From positions 1-34,011 of the forward strand of contig CADBTL010000004.1 of assembly GCA_902797575.1 (NCBI GenBank): a stretch of 34,011 nt of DNA, read 5' to 3'. Position 1 is the first letter of the stretch. Each line of letters begins with the position of its first letter. The DNA comes from an uncultured bacterium. Lineage in GTDB: Bacteria; Cyanobacteriota; Vampirovibrionia; Gastranaerophilales; Gastranaerophilaceae. This document shows positions 24,730 through 32,900 of the stretch, piece by piece. The translations under genes were made by a program, and so were the position numbers. Below the pieces are notes generated by a model. The model did not search any database. It was given only the letters and a program-made list of their open reading frames with translations, and was not told the DNA's origin.

Positions 24730-25236
24730 TCATTGTTGAACAGAAAGTTTAAAACTTTCTTTTTGATTTGAGCTGACGGCAGTAATAATATAATTTCCGT
24801 GCTTGTATTCAAAAACGGATTTTGGAGCTTCATTTAATTTATATTCAGCTTCAAACTTTGTCCATTCTTTATAAAAATCTTCCGGAGTGTCACAATTAAA
24901 TTTCATCCTTTTAGCAATTGCTCTATAATTTCTTTCTTTAATTTTTTCAATGTCAATACCGCAATTATAATCTGATATTGCAATAGCTATATATTCTTTA
25001 CTGTGACTTAGGCTGAAATACTTTTCTTTGCTTACTAGTACTGGTTTTTTATTTATATATTCAATTTTTGTATTTTTTACATTAAACTTTTCTTTTAATA
25101 TTTTATTCAACGAATAATATGCAAAAGTATGCTCAATTTGTTTATTTTTATCGTAAAATGTTTTATGACAAAAGTTTTCTAACTCCATACTCATAATATT
25201 GGTATATAAAGTTTTTGGTATAATAAAAATTTCCAT
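24730..25236 (-). CDS. 4'-phosphopantetheinyl transferase (Sfp-like, short)
   Basis: 168 aa. It transfers phosphopantetheine from CoA to acyl/peptidyl carrier proteins. Family motifs: FSLSHSKEYIAIAI (74-87), the metal-binding GIDIE (D95, E97) and the third ligand plus CoA-binding lysine in WTKFEAEYK (E129, K133). At 168 aa it is shorter than Sfp (about 224) but holds both conserved halves of the pseudo-dimeric fold. It may serve fatty-acid ACP (AcpS role) or a secondary pathway; no PKS/NRPS genes are in the window. An extended -10 lies 6 nt before the ATG and there is no ribosome-binding site, so it is probably leaderless. Confidence 0.85.
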   Translation of the reverse strand: MEIFIIPKTLYTNIMSMELENFCHKTFYDKNKQIEHTFAYYSLNKILKEKFNVKNTKIEYINKKPVLVSKEKYFSLSHSKEYIAIAISDYNCGIDIEKIKERNYRAIAKRMKFNCDTPEDFYKEWTKFEAEYKLNEAPKSVFEYKHGNYIITAVSSNQKESFKLSVQQ

Positions 25237-25242
25237 GAGTCT

Positions 25243-25251
25243 ATTTTAACA
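25243..25251 (-). promoter_or_regulatory. Extended -10 of the phosphopantetheinyl transferase gene
   Basis: Minus strand reads TGT-TAAAAT (25251-25243), then AGACTC, then the ATG at 25236. Confidence 0.6.
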
Positions 25252-25276
25252 AAAAATTCTATTATCATAAATGTTG

Positions 25277-25282
25277 TATAAT
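25277..25282 (+). promoter_or_regulatory. -10 box of the DegT-like gene, leaderless type
   Basis: TATAAT (25277-25282) is followed by 7 nt and the ATG at 25290; no Shine-Dalgarno. It shares a 53-nt divergent intergenic region with the transferase gene. Confidence 0.5.
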
Positions 25283-25289
25283 ATAAAAT

Positions 25290-25976
25290 ATGTATAAAAT
25301 AAAAAAATTTAATCTAGCAAGAAATGCTCTTTACTTTTTTATACAAGAATTCAATATAAAGGAATTATATATTCCTTACTATTTATGTGATGTAGTAAGA
25401 CATACATTATTTAATGCCGGTTGCAATATAAAATTTTATCATATTAATGATAGTTTTTTCCCTGAACGCAAATTTAATAAGAACGATTTTATTCTATACC
25501 CTAATTATTTTGGAGTTTTTAGAGATAATGTTGAAAAATTAGTATCATATTATCCAAATATTATTATTGATAATGCACATGCATATTATGAAAAACCGTT
25601 GGGTTTGGCTTGTTTTAATGCGGGGCACAAATTCGGCCACAAAGATTCAATTTTATGGTATGGGAATTCAGCAGTAACAAACAATTTAAATTACGCAGAA
25701 AATGATAACGCTAAAAAGCTGTATAAGAAATTTGTGGAGCTTCATAAAATATATTCTCCAACAAATCAATTAAATATAAATATTGAAAAGATAACATCTC
25801 CTTTTGTATATCCTTATCTTGCAGAATCAACGCAAATGGCAGACATACTGGTCAATAAACTCACCAAAGAAGGTAAAATAATATACAGATATTGGAATAA
25901 TTTGCCCAAAAGTTTTAATGAATATAAATTTTATTCCAGACTCGTACCCATTCCGCTTATAGAAGCTGTTGACTAA
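25290..25976 (+). CDS. Compact DegT/DnrJ/EryC1-like PLP-enzyme homologue
   Basis: 228 aa. It resembles the DegT aminotransferase family: RNALYFFIQEFNIKELYIPYYLCDVV at the N-terminus (11-36), NDFILYPNYFGV (65-76), the cofactor-binding IIIDNAHAYYEKPLG (D94, H97), and a candidate Schiff-base Lys in NAGHKFGHKD (K114). The C-terminal ESTQMADILVNKL and RYWNNLPKS also look family-like. Normal members have about 350-400 residues, so roughly 100 central residues are missing: either a minimal form or a decayed one. It may act in sugar-nucleotide metabolism for surface glycans, if still active. Its last 20 nt overlap the convergent kinase gene. Confidence 0.6.
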   Translation: MYKIKKFNLARNALYFFIQEFNIKELYIPYYLCDVVRHTLFNAGCNIKFYHINDSFFPERKFNKNDFILYPNYFGVFRDNVEKLVSYYPNIIIDNAHAYYEKPLGLACFNAGHKFGHKDSILWYGNSAVTNNLNYAENDNAKKLYKKFVELHKIYSPTNQLNINIEKITSPFVYPYLAESTQMADILVNKLTKEGKIIYRYWNNLPKSFNEYKFYSRLVPIPLIEAVD

Positions 25977-27642
25977 TCGGCATAATAACTTTTACACAGA
26001 AACCACATTCTTCATTAGAATACAATCTGATTTCACCATGCATTGCTTCTACTAACCCTTTTACAATATACAACCCCAATCCGGTTCCTCGTGTAGTTCT
26101 TGTTGTAGAATCATCCAAACGTGTAAATTTATCAAATAAAGTTTTTAGTTTTTCTCTCGGAATAACATCATATTCATTTTGAACGGATATAGTAATATGG
26201 TTATTATCAATTTCGTAGTTTAGCACAATTCCTGTATCGTCTTTTGCATATTTAATAGCATTTTCAATAAGGTTAACAAAAACTTGTTCAATTCTATCGT
26301 TATCTGCATAAATTTCTGTTTGACAGTTTTGAATATTATTAATTATTTCCTTACCTGAATCGTTTTTGACCAGCAAAAGTGAATTTTCAATAATAGTATT
26401 AATAGGTATACTTATAAAATTAAAATTGAGTTTTGCGCCTTCTATATCAGGTATTACAAGTAAATCCTCAATCATACGTTTCAGTCTTTCTGATTGACGT
26501 TTGATTATTTTTAAAGATTTTTGTTTAGTTTCTTCATCTATTTCAATATCTTGTCTCAATAGTCTAGATGTGTATCCTTGTATGCTTGTAAGCGGAGTTC
26601 TGAATTCATGGCTTACCGTATCTATCATGTTTGATCGAAATTCATCCAGTTGTTTTAGTTCTTTATTTTTTTTCTTGATTTGGATGTATGATTTATGAAT
26701 TTGATTTACCATTCTGTTAAATTCTGTTGCCAAAAATACCAGCTCAAACGGTGTAAATATATTGGTTAATAATCTAATGCGACGTTCATAATTCCCTTTT
26801 GATATTGCTATTATTGCTTTGAAAAGCTGACGGATATTTGTATACAAATATGACGTGTATAAACCTACTACAAAAAATACTGATAATACTGTTACTAAAA
26901 TAGATAAAATAATTTTGTCACGATTGTAGTCAATAGTATCTTTTTTCATGTCTTCTGTAGTATTAACAATTATTACTGCATTTGGCTTAGTCTTTTTCAA
27001 ATAGACAAGAGGTTGATTCTTCACATTTCCATATATTATAGTCTTATCATTTTCTAAGTTTTTAGGCAGTTGTTCAAGACTTTCTTTTAAACCTTCTTCT
27101 GTATAATTGCTTGCCGCAAAAAGCTCTTTTGTTTCACCGTCAAGTATATATATTTCACGTTTATCCTCTGCTATTGTTTTAAACCAGTCTTTCTTTAAAT
27201 CTTCAACATCTAAGATTGCAACTAAGAATCTTCCATCTTCAAGAGGCCGACTTACAACCATATAATTATCACGAATATTGTATGCTTTATATTGCTGCAA
27301 TTTTTCTTTAGAATTCACAATTAATAATTCTTTATAGAAAGGCATTGTTTTTATAACAGAATCTAAGTATGCTTGCTCTTGTGCACTGTCTTTATAAAAA
27401 TTTAGCGTATATATAATTTGATTAAATTGATTATTGATAGACTCTTCAAATACATTAATCTCTTCCGATACAATGTTTGCAATCATTGTAGCTGCAGTTC
27501 TCAAATGCGCTCTATTTGATTGTTGGTTAATATTATTGATAATCAGACCGCTTACAGTCATAGGAATAAGTACCGCAAAAAATATTACGATAATTATTTG
27601 TTCTGCAATTTTTAAACGTCGTTTTGAAAAGAACTGAACCAT
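25957..27642 (-). CDS. Sensor histidine kinase (orphan)
   Basis: 561 aa. TM1 (15-36), an extracytoplasmic sensor domain of Cache type (about 40-240, NYMVVSRPLEDGRFLVAILD, REIYILDGETKELFAAS), TM2 (244-266), HAMP (about 268-315), HisKA with the phospho-acceptor SHEFRTPLTSI (H345), and HATPase_c with NLIENAIKYA (N box), DKFTRLDD (F box) and TRGTGLGLYIVKGL (G box). No response regulator is adjacent, so the partner and signal are unknown. An extended -10 (TGT-TAGAAT) lies 6 nt before the ATG with no ribosome-binding site. It overlaps the convergent DegT-like gene by 20 nt. Confidence 0.93.
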   Translation of the reverse strand: MVQFFSKRRLKIAEQIIIVIFFAVLIPMTVSGLIINNINQQSNRAHLRTAATMIANIVSEEINVFEESINNQFNQIIYTLNFYKDSAQEQAYLDSVIKTMPFYKELLIVNSKEKLQQYKAYNIRDNYMVVSRPLEDGRFLVAILDVEDLKKDWFKTIAEDKREIYILDGETKELFAASNYTEEGLKESLEQLPKNLENDKTIIYGNVKNQPLVYLKKTKPNAVIIVNTTEDMKKDTIDYNRDKIILSILVTVLSVFFVVGLYTSYLYTNIRQLFKAIIAISKGNYERRIRLLTNIFTPFELVFLATEFNRMVNQIHKSYIQIKKKNKELKQLDEFRSNMIDTVSHEFRTPLTSIQGYTSRLLRQDIEIDEETKQKSLKIIKRQSERLKRMIEDLLVIPDIEGAKLNFNFISIPINTIIENSLLLVKNDSGKEIINNIQNCQTEIYADNDRIEQVFVNLIENAIKYAKDDTGIVLNYEIDNNHITISVQNEYDVIPREKLKTLFDKFTRLDDSTTRTTRGTGLGLYIVKGLVEAMHGEIRLYSNEECGFCVKVIMPISQQLL

Positions 27643-27648
27643 TACTCG

Positions 27649-27657
27649 ATTCTAACA
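27649..27657 (-). promoter_or_regulatory. Extended -10 of the histidine kinase gene
   Basis: Minus strand reads TGT-TAGAAT (27657-27649), then CGAGTA, then the ATG at 27642. Confidence 0.55.
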
Positions 27658-27681
27658 TAAAATAATAGATTTTTAGCTATG

Positions 27682-28005
27682 TTATTTAACAAATTTAGCT
27701 GCAACAGACAAGTCTTTTGATATTAAAAATCGCTGTATTAGTCTTTCTTTTGTAATGTTTACTCTATTCTTTGTATATTTGAGAAAATCTTTTGATGTAA
27801 ATGGTAATGCAGCCATGACAGATATAATAACGCCTGTAATATTTTTATTTTTGGCATTAAAATCTTTCTTAGCCAGTTCTACGTCTTCTTGTGTTTCATC
27901 TTTAAATGGATAATATTGCATGGTATTATTATTTGTTTTACTCCATAAACCATTAAACACTTGTTTTTGTGATAGATTTACATCACCGATTTGAACTATT
28001 TTCAT
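27682..28005 (-). CDS. Small hypothetical protein with N-terminal VFNG motif
   Basis: 107 aa from the ATG at 28005; aggag lies 9 nt upstream, whereas an in-frame GTG 6 nt earlier is too close to it. The N-terminus MKIVQIGDVNLSQKQVFNGL carries a short polar segment then a Phe motif, similar in position to PFRA (4162 gene) and NFGI (33102 gene). A hydrophobic patch (NITGVIISVMAALPF, about 55-69) may be a membrane segment; the C-terminus is basic. Function unknown. Confidence 0.7.
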   Translation of the reverse strand: MKIVQIGDVNLSQKQVFNGLWSKTNNNTMQYYPFKDETQEDVELAKKDFNAKNKNITGVIISVMAALPFTSKDFLKYTKNRVNITKERLIQRFLISKDLSVAAKFVK

Positions 28006-28030
28006 ACACACTTTCTCCTACATACAAATC

Positions 28031-28059
28031 ATATTATCACTTTGTTTATATAACTACAA
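28031..28059 (-). promoter_or_regulatory. Promoter of the 107-aa protein gene
   Basis: Minus strand: TTGTAG (28059-28054), 17-nt spacer, TAATAT (28036-28031), with the gene 26 nt downstream. Confidence 0.55.
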
Positions 28060-28064
28060 TATAA

Positions 28065-28093
28065 TTGTTAAGGAATATTACATGCAATAAAAT
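28065..28093 (+). promoter_or_regulatory. Promoter of ilvE
   Basis: TTGTTA (28065-28070) and TAAAAT (28088-28093) are 17 nt apart; the start codon is 43 nt downstream with a gggag site. Confidence 0.6.
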
Positions 28094-28136
28094 AGCGTTT
28101 ATTATATAATTAAAATACCGAAGGGAGAGTGCTGAG

Positions 28137-29153
28137 ATGATGAACATTGACTGGGGAAATTTAGGATTTGGATATATGAAAACAGATTTTCGCTTTGTAT
28201 CCAATTACAAAGACGGAAAATGGGATGATGGCGAATTAATAACAGATGATTCAGTTGTTATTAATGAAAGCGCTTGCGTGCTTCAATACGCCCAAACTTG
28301 TTTTGAGGGTTTAAAGGCATATAGAACAAAAGATAATAAAGTTGTGTGTTTTAGACCTGACCTTAATGCTAAAAGAATGGCAGATTCAGCAGCAAGGCTT
28401 GAAATGCCTGTATTTCCTGAAGGGAAATTTATTGAAGCCGTCAAAAAAGTTGTAAAAGCTAATATAGATTGGGTTCCACCTTTTGGCTCAGGAGCATCTT
28501 TGTATATTCGTCCTTATATGTTCGGAACAAATCCTGTAATGGGCGTAAAACCTGCCATCGAATATCAATTTAGAATATTTGTGTCTCCGGTTGGTCCGTA
28601 TTTTAAAGGTGGCATGAAACCAATCATTTTGCGTGTTCCTGATTTTGACAGAGCTGCTCCGAGGGGAACCGGACATGTAAAAGCTGGATTGAATTATGCA
28701 ATGAGTTTGCATGCTATAATAGAAGCGCATAATCAAGGATATAATGAGAATATTTACCTTGATTCCGCTACAAGAACTAAAGTAGAGGAAACTGGCGGTG
28801 CAAATATTATATTTGTAACAAAAGATAATGAAATAGTAACTCCAAAATCTTCAACGATACTTCCTTCTATAACCCGCCGATCTTTAATGTACGTTGCAGA
28901 AAACATATTAGGACTAAAAGCTGTTGAGAGAGAAATTTATAAAGAAGAATTATCAGATTTTAAAGAATGTGCTTTATGCGGAACAGCAGCGGTACTTTCT
29001 CCTGTCGGAAAAATTGTAGATCATGGTAAAGAATACGCATTCCCTTCAGGAATGGAAAAGTGCGGCGAAATTACACAAAAGCTTTATGATACTTTAACCG
29101 GTATACAAAAAGGTGAAATTGAACCGCCAAAAGGTTGGATTTTTGAAATATAA
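28137..29153 (+). CDS. ilvE: Branched-chain amino-acid aminotransferase
   Basis: 338-aa fold-type IV PLP enzyme interconverting Leu/Ile/Val and their 2-oxoacids. It is of the longer BCAT type (eukaryotic-like and many bacteria). Motifs: YAQTCFEGLKAYR (51-63), IRPYMFGTNP (124-133), the Schiff-base Lys in GTGHVKAGLNYA (K182), and the C-terminal ECALCGTAAVLSPV. The latter includes a CxxC pair (C278, C281) in the position where mammalian mitochondrial BCAT has a redox CxxC switch. The gene is monocistronic, with its own promoter, and convergent with the small activase gene 2 nt away. Confidence 0.95.
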   Translation: MMNIDWGNLGFGYMKTDFRFVSNYKDGKWDDGELITDDSVVINESACVLQYAQTCFEGLKAYRTKDNKVVCFRPDLNAKRMADSAARLEMPVFPEGKFIEAVKKVVKANIDWVPPFGSGASLYIRPYMFGTNPVMGVKPAIEYQFRIFVSPVGPYFKGGMKPIILRVPDFDRAAPRGTGHVKAGLNYAMSLHAIIEAHNQGYNENIYLDSATRTKVEETGGANIIFVTKDNEIVTPKSSTILPSITRRSLMYVAENILGLKAVEREIYKEELSDFKECALCGTAAVLSPVGKIVDHGKEYAFPSGMEKCGEITQKLYDTLTGIQKGEIEPPKGWIFEI

Positions 29154-29155
29154 AA

Positions 29156-29824
29156 TTAAAGAATTAATCCTTCACAAAGAACAAAACGTCCGAGCGGAAT
29201 AACTTCACAATACGTATTTAGGGATTCTACAAAGCATTTGTTTTCACAGAACCCGCCTGACAAATATAATTTAGAAGGTTTATGTGCAAAATTCCAAGCA
29301 TTATAAGCAAGCCCGTGAACGAATTTTGAAATTGCTTCTGCCGGAATACATCCTCCTGAGATAGCATCCATTATTTTTTCCATTCCAAAAATTCCGCATG
29401 TTACCGAGAACTGTTCGCTATTAAATTTTAAATCATCCATATTTACATCATAAAATTTCATAAGCATTTCTACAGTAGCACCAGTAGAGCTTGCACATGA
29501 TGTATTCCAATCCATGTCGTGAAATTTTCCGTTTTTAAAATTAATCCATTTTGCATCTCTACTGCCTAAATCAAGAACTGTAGCGTCAGCATCAATATTC
29601 TTTTTTCTTGCTCCATTAGCCAATGCTATAATTTCATTTTCATCAGCATAAGCCATATGACCACAAGAGCGAGTTGGTGTTATATTCTGCTCTTTAATTA
29701 TTTTTGATGGCAATATATAATAATTTTTCCCCTCAAAATTGTGAAGGCAAAATTTTTCATCAAAAATTTTGTCATTGGCTATAATTTTAGAATAAGTTGT
29801 TCCTGCATCTAAATATATTGACAT
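29156..29824 (-). CDS. Compact 2-hydroxyacyl-CoA dehydratase activase homologue (ASKHA)
   Basis: 222 aa. Phosphate-1 YLDAGTTYSKI (4-14), phosphate-2 LDLGSRDAKW (84-93), adenosine motif LYLSGGFCEN, and the two cluster cysteines C110 (NTSCASSTGA) and C143 (VTCGIFGMEK). So the [4Fe-4S]-bridged ATPase fold is complete but about 40 residues shorter than HgdC (about 260). It is a distinct paralogue of the 334-aa protein at 13808. No dehydratase lies nearby. An extended -10 (TGT-TAGACT) lies 6 nt before the ATG. Confidence 0.75.
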   Translation of the reverse strand: MSIYLDAGTTYSKIIANDKIFDEKFCLHNFEGKNYYILPSKIIKEQNITPTRSCGHMAYADENEIIALANGARKKNIDADATVLDLGSRDAKWINFKNGKFHDMDWNTSCASSTGATVEMLMKFYDVNMDDLKFNSEQFSVTCGIFGMEKIMDAISGGCIPAEAISKFVHGLAYNAWNFAHKPSKLYLSGGFCENKCFVESLNTYCEVIPLGRFVLCEGLIL

Positions 29825-29830
29825 AGCTAT

Positions 29831-29839
29831 AGTCTAACA
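29831..29839 (-). promoter_or_regulatory. Extended -10 of the small activase gene
   Basis: Minus strand reads TGT-TAGACT (29839-29831), then ATAGCT, then the ATG at 29824. TAGACT matches consensus 4/6. Confidence 0.45.
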
Positions 29840-29962
29840 AAAACAAAAATATTAAAAAAGAAGAAAAACGACGTTATTTAAACTTGCAAGATTATAGCTT
29901 TTAAGTTAAACTTTTCTATGTTGGGGAGTTTCATATACAACCAAACATAAAAAGGAGTAAAA

Positions 29963-30091
29963 ATGCACGAATACGTATTCAAAATGAAAAAGGGCGATAT
30001 AGAAATCGAACTTAAGTCTGATGATTTAGAGTTTGTTGAAGAGCAGCTCAATAAATGGAGAGATGAACTGTTGCAAGATAATGCAAGATAG
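29963..30091 (+). CDS. 42-aa protein paralogous to the N-terminal domain of the next gene
   Basis: Starts MHEYVFKMKKGDIEIELKSD and ends DELLQDNAR. It has a strong ribosome-binding site (aaaggag, 6 nt from ATG). It aligns without gaps to residues 1-37 of the next protein: EYVFKMKKGDIEIELKS with TYSFKVTKGKYQLTFST, and FVEEQLNKWRDEL with IIDEFEKWVRKI. The predicted fold is a beta hairpin plus one helix. It lies 9 nt before the 242-aa gene, so the two form an operon and may co-assemble. Function unknown. Confidence 0.75.
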   Translation: MHEYVFKMKKGDIEIELKSDDLEFVEEQLNKWRDELLQDNAR

Positions 30092-30100
30092 GTTTAAACA

Positions 30101-30829
30101 ATGACAACTTATTCATTCAAAGTTACAAAAGGAAAATATCAACTTACTTTCTCTACAACTGATAGAGAAATGATTATTGACGAGTTTGAAAAATGGGTAA
30201 GAAAGATTTCTGAATATGTTCAAAAAAATAAAGGGCAAGATGCCGTTAAACAAGTAAATTCACAAATTAATGCAGAGAAAGAACTTACTCAAAAAAGAAT
30301 AGAAGAACAATTAAAAAATCTTCCAAAGCCAAGTACGCCCAAAGAAGAAAAAATCGTTGATAAGAATGAAAATCTCGATGTATTTTACTCTCCGGTTTCT
30401 AAGAATGATGATTCATCAAAACCTTCAATTGAAACAGAAAATCTGAATGTTCAAGGAGTTTTTGACAGTATTCTTGACCGTTCAATGCATGCTCCGCAAA
30501 CTGAATTATCTTTTAAACCGAATCCATCAATTAAAAAAGACAATGCTTTTTTGAATTTTATAAGCGGACGTAAAATTGAAAGAAAAATAGATTACTTGTT
30601 AATGACAGCATATTATTTTACTCAATATGAACAAAAACCGAGGTTTACTCTTAAACAATTGAATGCAAAATTAATGCAAAATATTGCTATAATACTTGAC
30701 CACAGTGTAATTCAAGAAGCAATAAACAGAGATTATATTGAATGTTTACCGGATTTAACCGGTGTTGTAGGTGCGTCTGAATATAGATTGACTGCGTATG
30801 GCGAAAAAACACTTTTAGAAGAAGGGTAA
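30101..30829 (+). CDS. Hypothetical protein: small N-terminal domain plus winged-helix-like C-terminus
   Basis: 242 aa. Residues 1-40 form the domain shared with the 42-aa upstream protein. A long polar linker follows (about 45-145). The C-terminal 90 residues (ERKIDYLLMTAYYFTQYEQ, RFTLKQLNAKLMQ, HSVIQEAINRDYIECLPDL, YRLTAYGEKTLLE) have the helix-turn-helix-and-wing pattern of winged-helix domains. It could be a DNA-binding or protein-docking regulator. The ribosome-binding site is weak, suggesting coupling to the upstream gene. Its stop is 1 nt from that of the convergent fusion gene. Confidence 0.75.
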   Translation: MTTYSFKVTKGKYQLTFSTTDREMIIDEFEKWVRKISEYVQKNKGQDAVKQVNSQINAEKELTQKRIEEQLKNLPKPSTPKEEKIVDKNENLDVFYSPVSKNDDSSKPSIETENLNVQGVFDSILDRSMHAPQTELSFKPNPSIKKDNAFLNFISGRKIERKIDYLLMTAYYFTQYEQKPRFTLKQLNAKLMQNIAIILDHSVIQEAINRDYIECLPDLTGVVGASEYRLTAYGEKTLLEEG

Positions 30830-30830
30830 G

Positions 30831-32900
30831 TTAGCTATTTTTATTTGAGCCAAATACCAAATTTTTGAAATTATCCAAAAACTCTTTTCTGTATAAAAAT
30901 CCGAGATGCGCGCCACAATTAATACAAATTAATTTAGTTTCGCTGATTTCTTTAAGTCGTTTTATTTGTTCCGGATTAATAAAATAATCATCAATGCTTT
31001 CGTATATTCTATAATTTTTATTTTCAGATAAAAAATCCGATAGAGCAAATAAGGATGTTTGAGTTGTATCATCATTATCAATGGATAGACCTAAATATTT
31101 TTCGGCATAATCTTGATAACTCATATTGTTTATCATTTTGTAAATATCATTCTTTTTATCATTTAGTGGATTTTCAATAGTATAAATTATATCCGACAAT
31201 TTTTGACGCAAAACAAACGTTGTAATTAATTTACCTTCTTCCTCAGTAAAAGGAAGCTTTTCAAGTTTAAAGTTTTTTTCATCTTTCAAATCATATAATT
31301 GTAAGATTTTAGCCGCCGTAAGAGCTGTTTTATCCTTGACCTCAGGTGAATTTTTATCAAATTCATCTCCGTTTTTATCAAGCTGCTTTAATGCATACTT
31401 TAGTTCTATAGGAGGTGATATTGCTACGTATTTATCTATATTTAGTAAATTATTTTTCGTTTCACTATCAGCAACAAAAAGTGTCGCAATGCCTCCGAAA
31501 GAAGTACCTATTACTATTTTTTCTCTTGGCTTGTAGTCATATTTTTCTTCCAAATTTTTTAAAATAGCCGATGTAACCTTTTTAATATATTCGCAATCTG
31601 TATATGGGATTCCAGGCGCAAATCCTTCCGGCATGCTTTTAATAAATTCCCAGTGAAAATGACTTCCCTGCATTACTACTGAATATCCTGCATCGTAAAA
31701 CATTTTTGCAAAAACAATAGAGTGGTGATTTCCTGCGCCTTCACCGATGGAGGGGTAAAAAATCATCAATGGTGAATTTTTATCTTTTTGTAATAAATAT
31801 TTAAATTGATAAGGTGCTCTACCTTCTGTTATAGATACTGAGCCGGTTTTAATTCTTTTTGTGAAACTTCTGTTCCATACTGAAAGTTCATTCCACATAG
31901 ATTTATTGATAGTTTTGTCATCAAAAAAAGCTGTTTTCATGGAATCAATGACTGGTGTTTGCTTATTATATCCATCTAGTATTATGTCCGGTTTTATCGC
32001 ATCAGCTAGCGGTAGCAATGAATCATTGTCGTTTTTAAGGCCTGAAGCGTTCGATTGTTCCCCAAATTCTGATATGAGTTCCTCAGCAAGCTCAGGATGC
32101 CCTTCTTCGACAAGTTGTTTTTCTTCAATTAAAAGTTCTTGACGATCGTAATTAGAGTTTTTGATGTAATTTTCTATACCAAAGAGTTTTTTATGAATAT
32201 CATACGGATCAGCATAAGTAGTTTCAATCATATGAGCAAGCGGTTGCATGTAAGACGTTCTGTTTAACATAAGTCCAAATTTAATGATAGAAGTTATTGG
32301 TGACGCAAGATATACAGACGGGTCTAAAGCTGCTTCCAAAGCTCTTCCGCATAGAGAGCGTGGTGTGCAAGAATGCAAACACGGCATAACAAAATACGAA
32401 CCCGAATTCATTTTGCACTTGCAAAGAGCTTGCTCCATATTTTCGTTTGTAGGTTTTACTTTAAATATTTTATCAGCAGGATCGAATAAACCTCCAAGCC
32501 CAATTGTTGAATTTGTTAAAAACCTTAGGGTTTCTTTTTTTATGCCTTCACCATCTTTTTGTAGAATACAACTTGCAAGTCTTTTAGGATATTCAATGTT
32601 ATTATAGGCGTCACGAATTCTGTCGATTCCGAATTTAGGCATAATTGAAGACCAGAGAATGTGAGCAGGTTTTGCGATATACTTGTTAAGCTTCATGTTC
32701 AAACTAAACATTTTGCGATTGAATTTTTCGTGCTTATCTTCTCCAACATACATTTTTGCATAATCCGGATATCTTGAGGATTGTGTTGTTTCAGCAGCCT
32801 GAATATTATTAGGTAAAGATTCTGTTTCCGCTGCATAATTTAATACTGGATTAAAAATAAAATATGCTAAGAGTAAAAATGATAATAATTTCTTCTTCAA
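30831..32900 (-). CDS. MlaA/VacJ domain fused to an alpha/beta hydrolase
   Basis: 689 aa from a TTG start at 32900, chosen because AAGGAG lies 9 nt upstream and a signal peptide (MKKKLLSFLLLAYFIFNP, ending near YAA) follows at once; an upstream ATG at 32960 has no site. Residues about 50-240 are MlaA-like: KFNRKMFSLNMKLNKYIAKP, RFLTNSTIGLGGLFDPA, GSYFVMPCLHSCTPRSLCGR. MlaA removes misplaced phospholipids from the outer membrane. Residues about 355-670 form an alpha/beta hydrolase with nucleophile elbow IGTSFGGIA (S467) and a likely catalytic His in GAHLGFL (H665). There is no lipobox Cys, unlike classical MlaA. The MlaA part is unusually Cys-rich. Probable periplasmic/outer-membrane lipid enzyme. 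Confidence 0.85.
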   Translation of the reverse strand: MKKKLLSFLLLAYFIFNPVLNYAAETESLPNNIQAAETTQSSRYPDYAKMYVGEDKHEKFNRKMFSLNMKLNKYIAKPAHILWSSIMPKFGIDRIRDAYNNIEYPKRLASCILQKDGEGIKKETLRFLTNSTIGLGGLFDPADKIFKVKPTNENMEQALCKCKMNSGSYFVMPCLHSCTPRSLCGRALEAALDPSVYLASPITSIIKFGLMLNRTSYMQPLAHMIETTYADPYDIHKKLFGIENYIKNSNYDRQELLIEEKQLVEEGHPELAEELISEFGEQSNASGLKNDNDSLLPLADAIKPDIILDGYNKQTPVIDSMKTAFFDDKTINKSMWNELSVWNRSFTKRIKTGSVSITEGRAPYQFKYLLQKDKNSPLMIFYPSIGEGAGNHHSIVFAKMFYDAGYSVVMQGSHFHWEFIKSMPEGFAPGIPYTDCEYIKKVTSAILKNLEEKYDYKPREKIVIGTSFGGIATLFVADSETKNNLLNIDKYVAISPPIELKYALKQLDKNGDEFDKNSPEVKDKTALTAAKILQLYDLKDEKNFKLEKLPFTEEEGKLITTFVLRQKLSDIIYTIENPLNDKKNDIYKMINNMSYQDYAEKYLGLSIDNDDTTQTSLFALSDFLSENKNYRIYESIDDYFINPEQIKRLKEISETKLICINCGAHLGFLYRKEFLDNFKNLVFGSNKNS

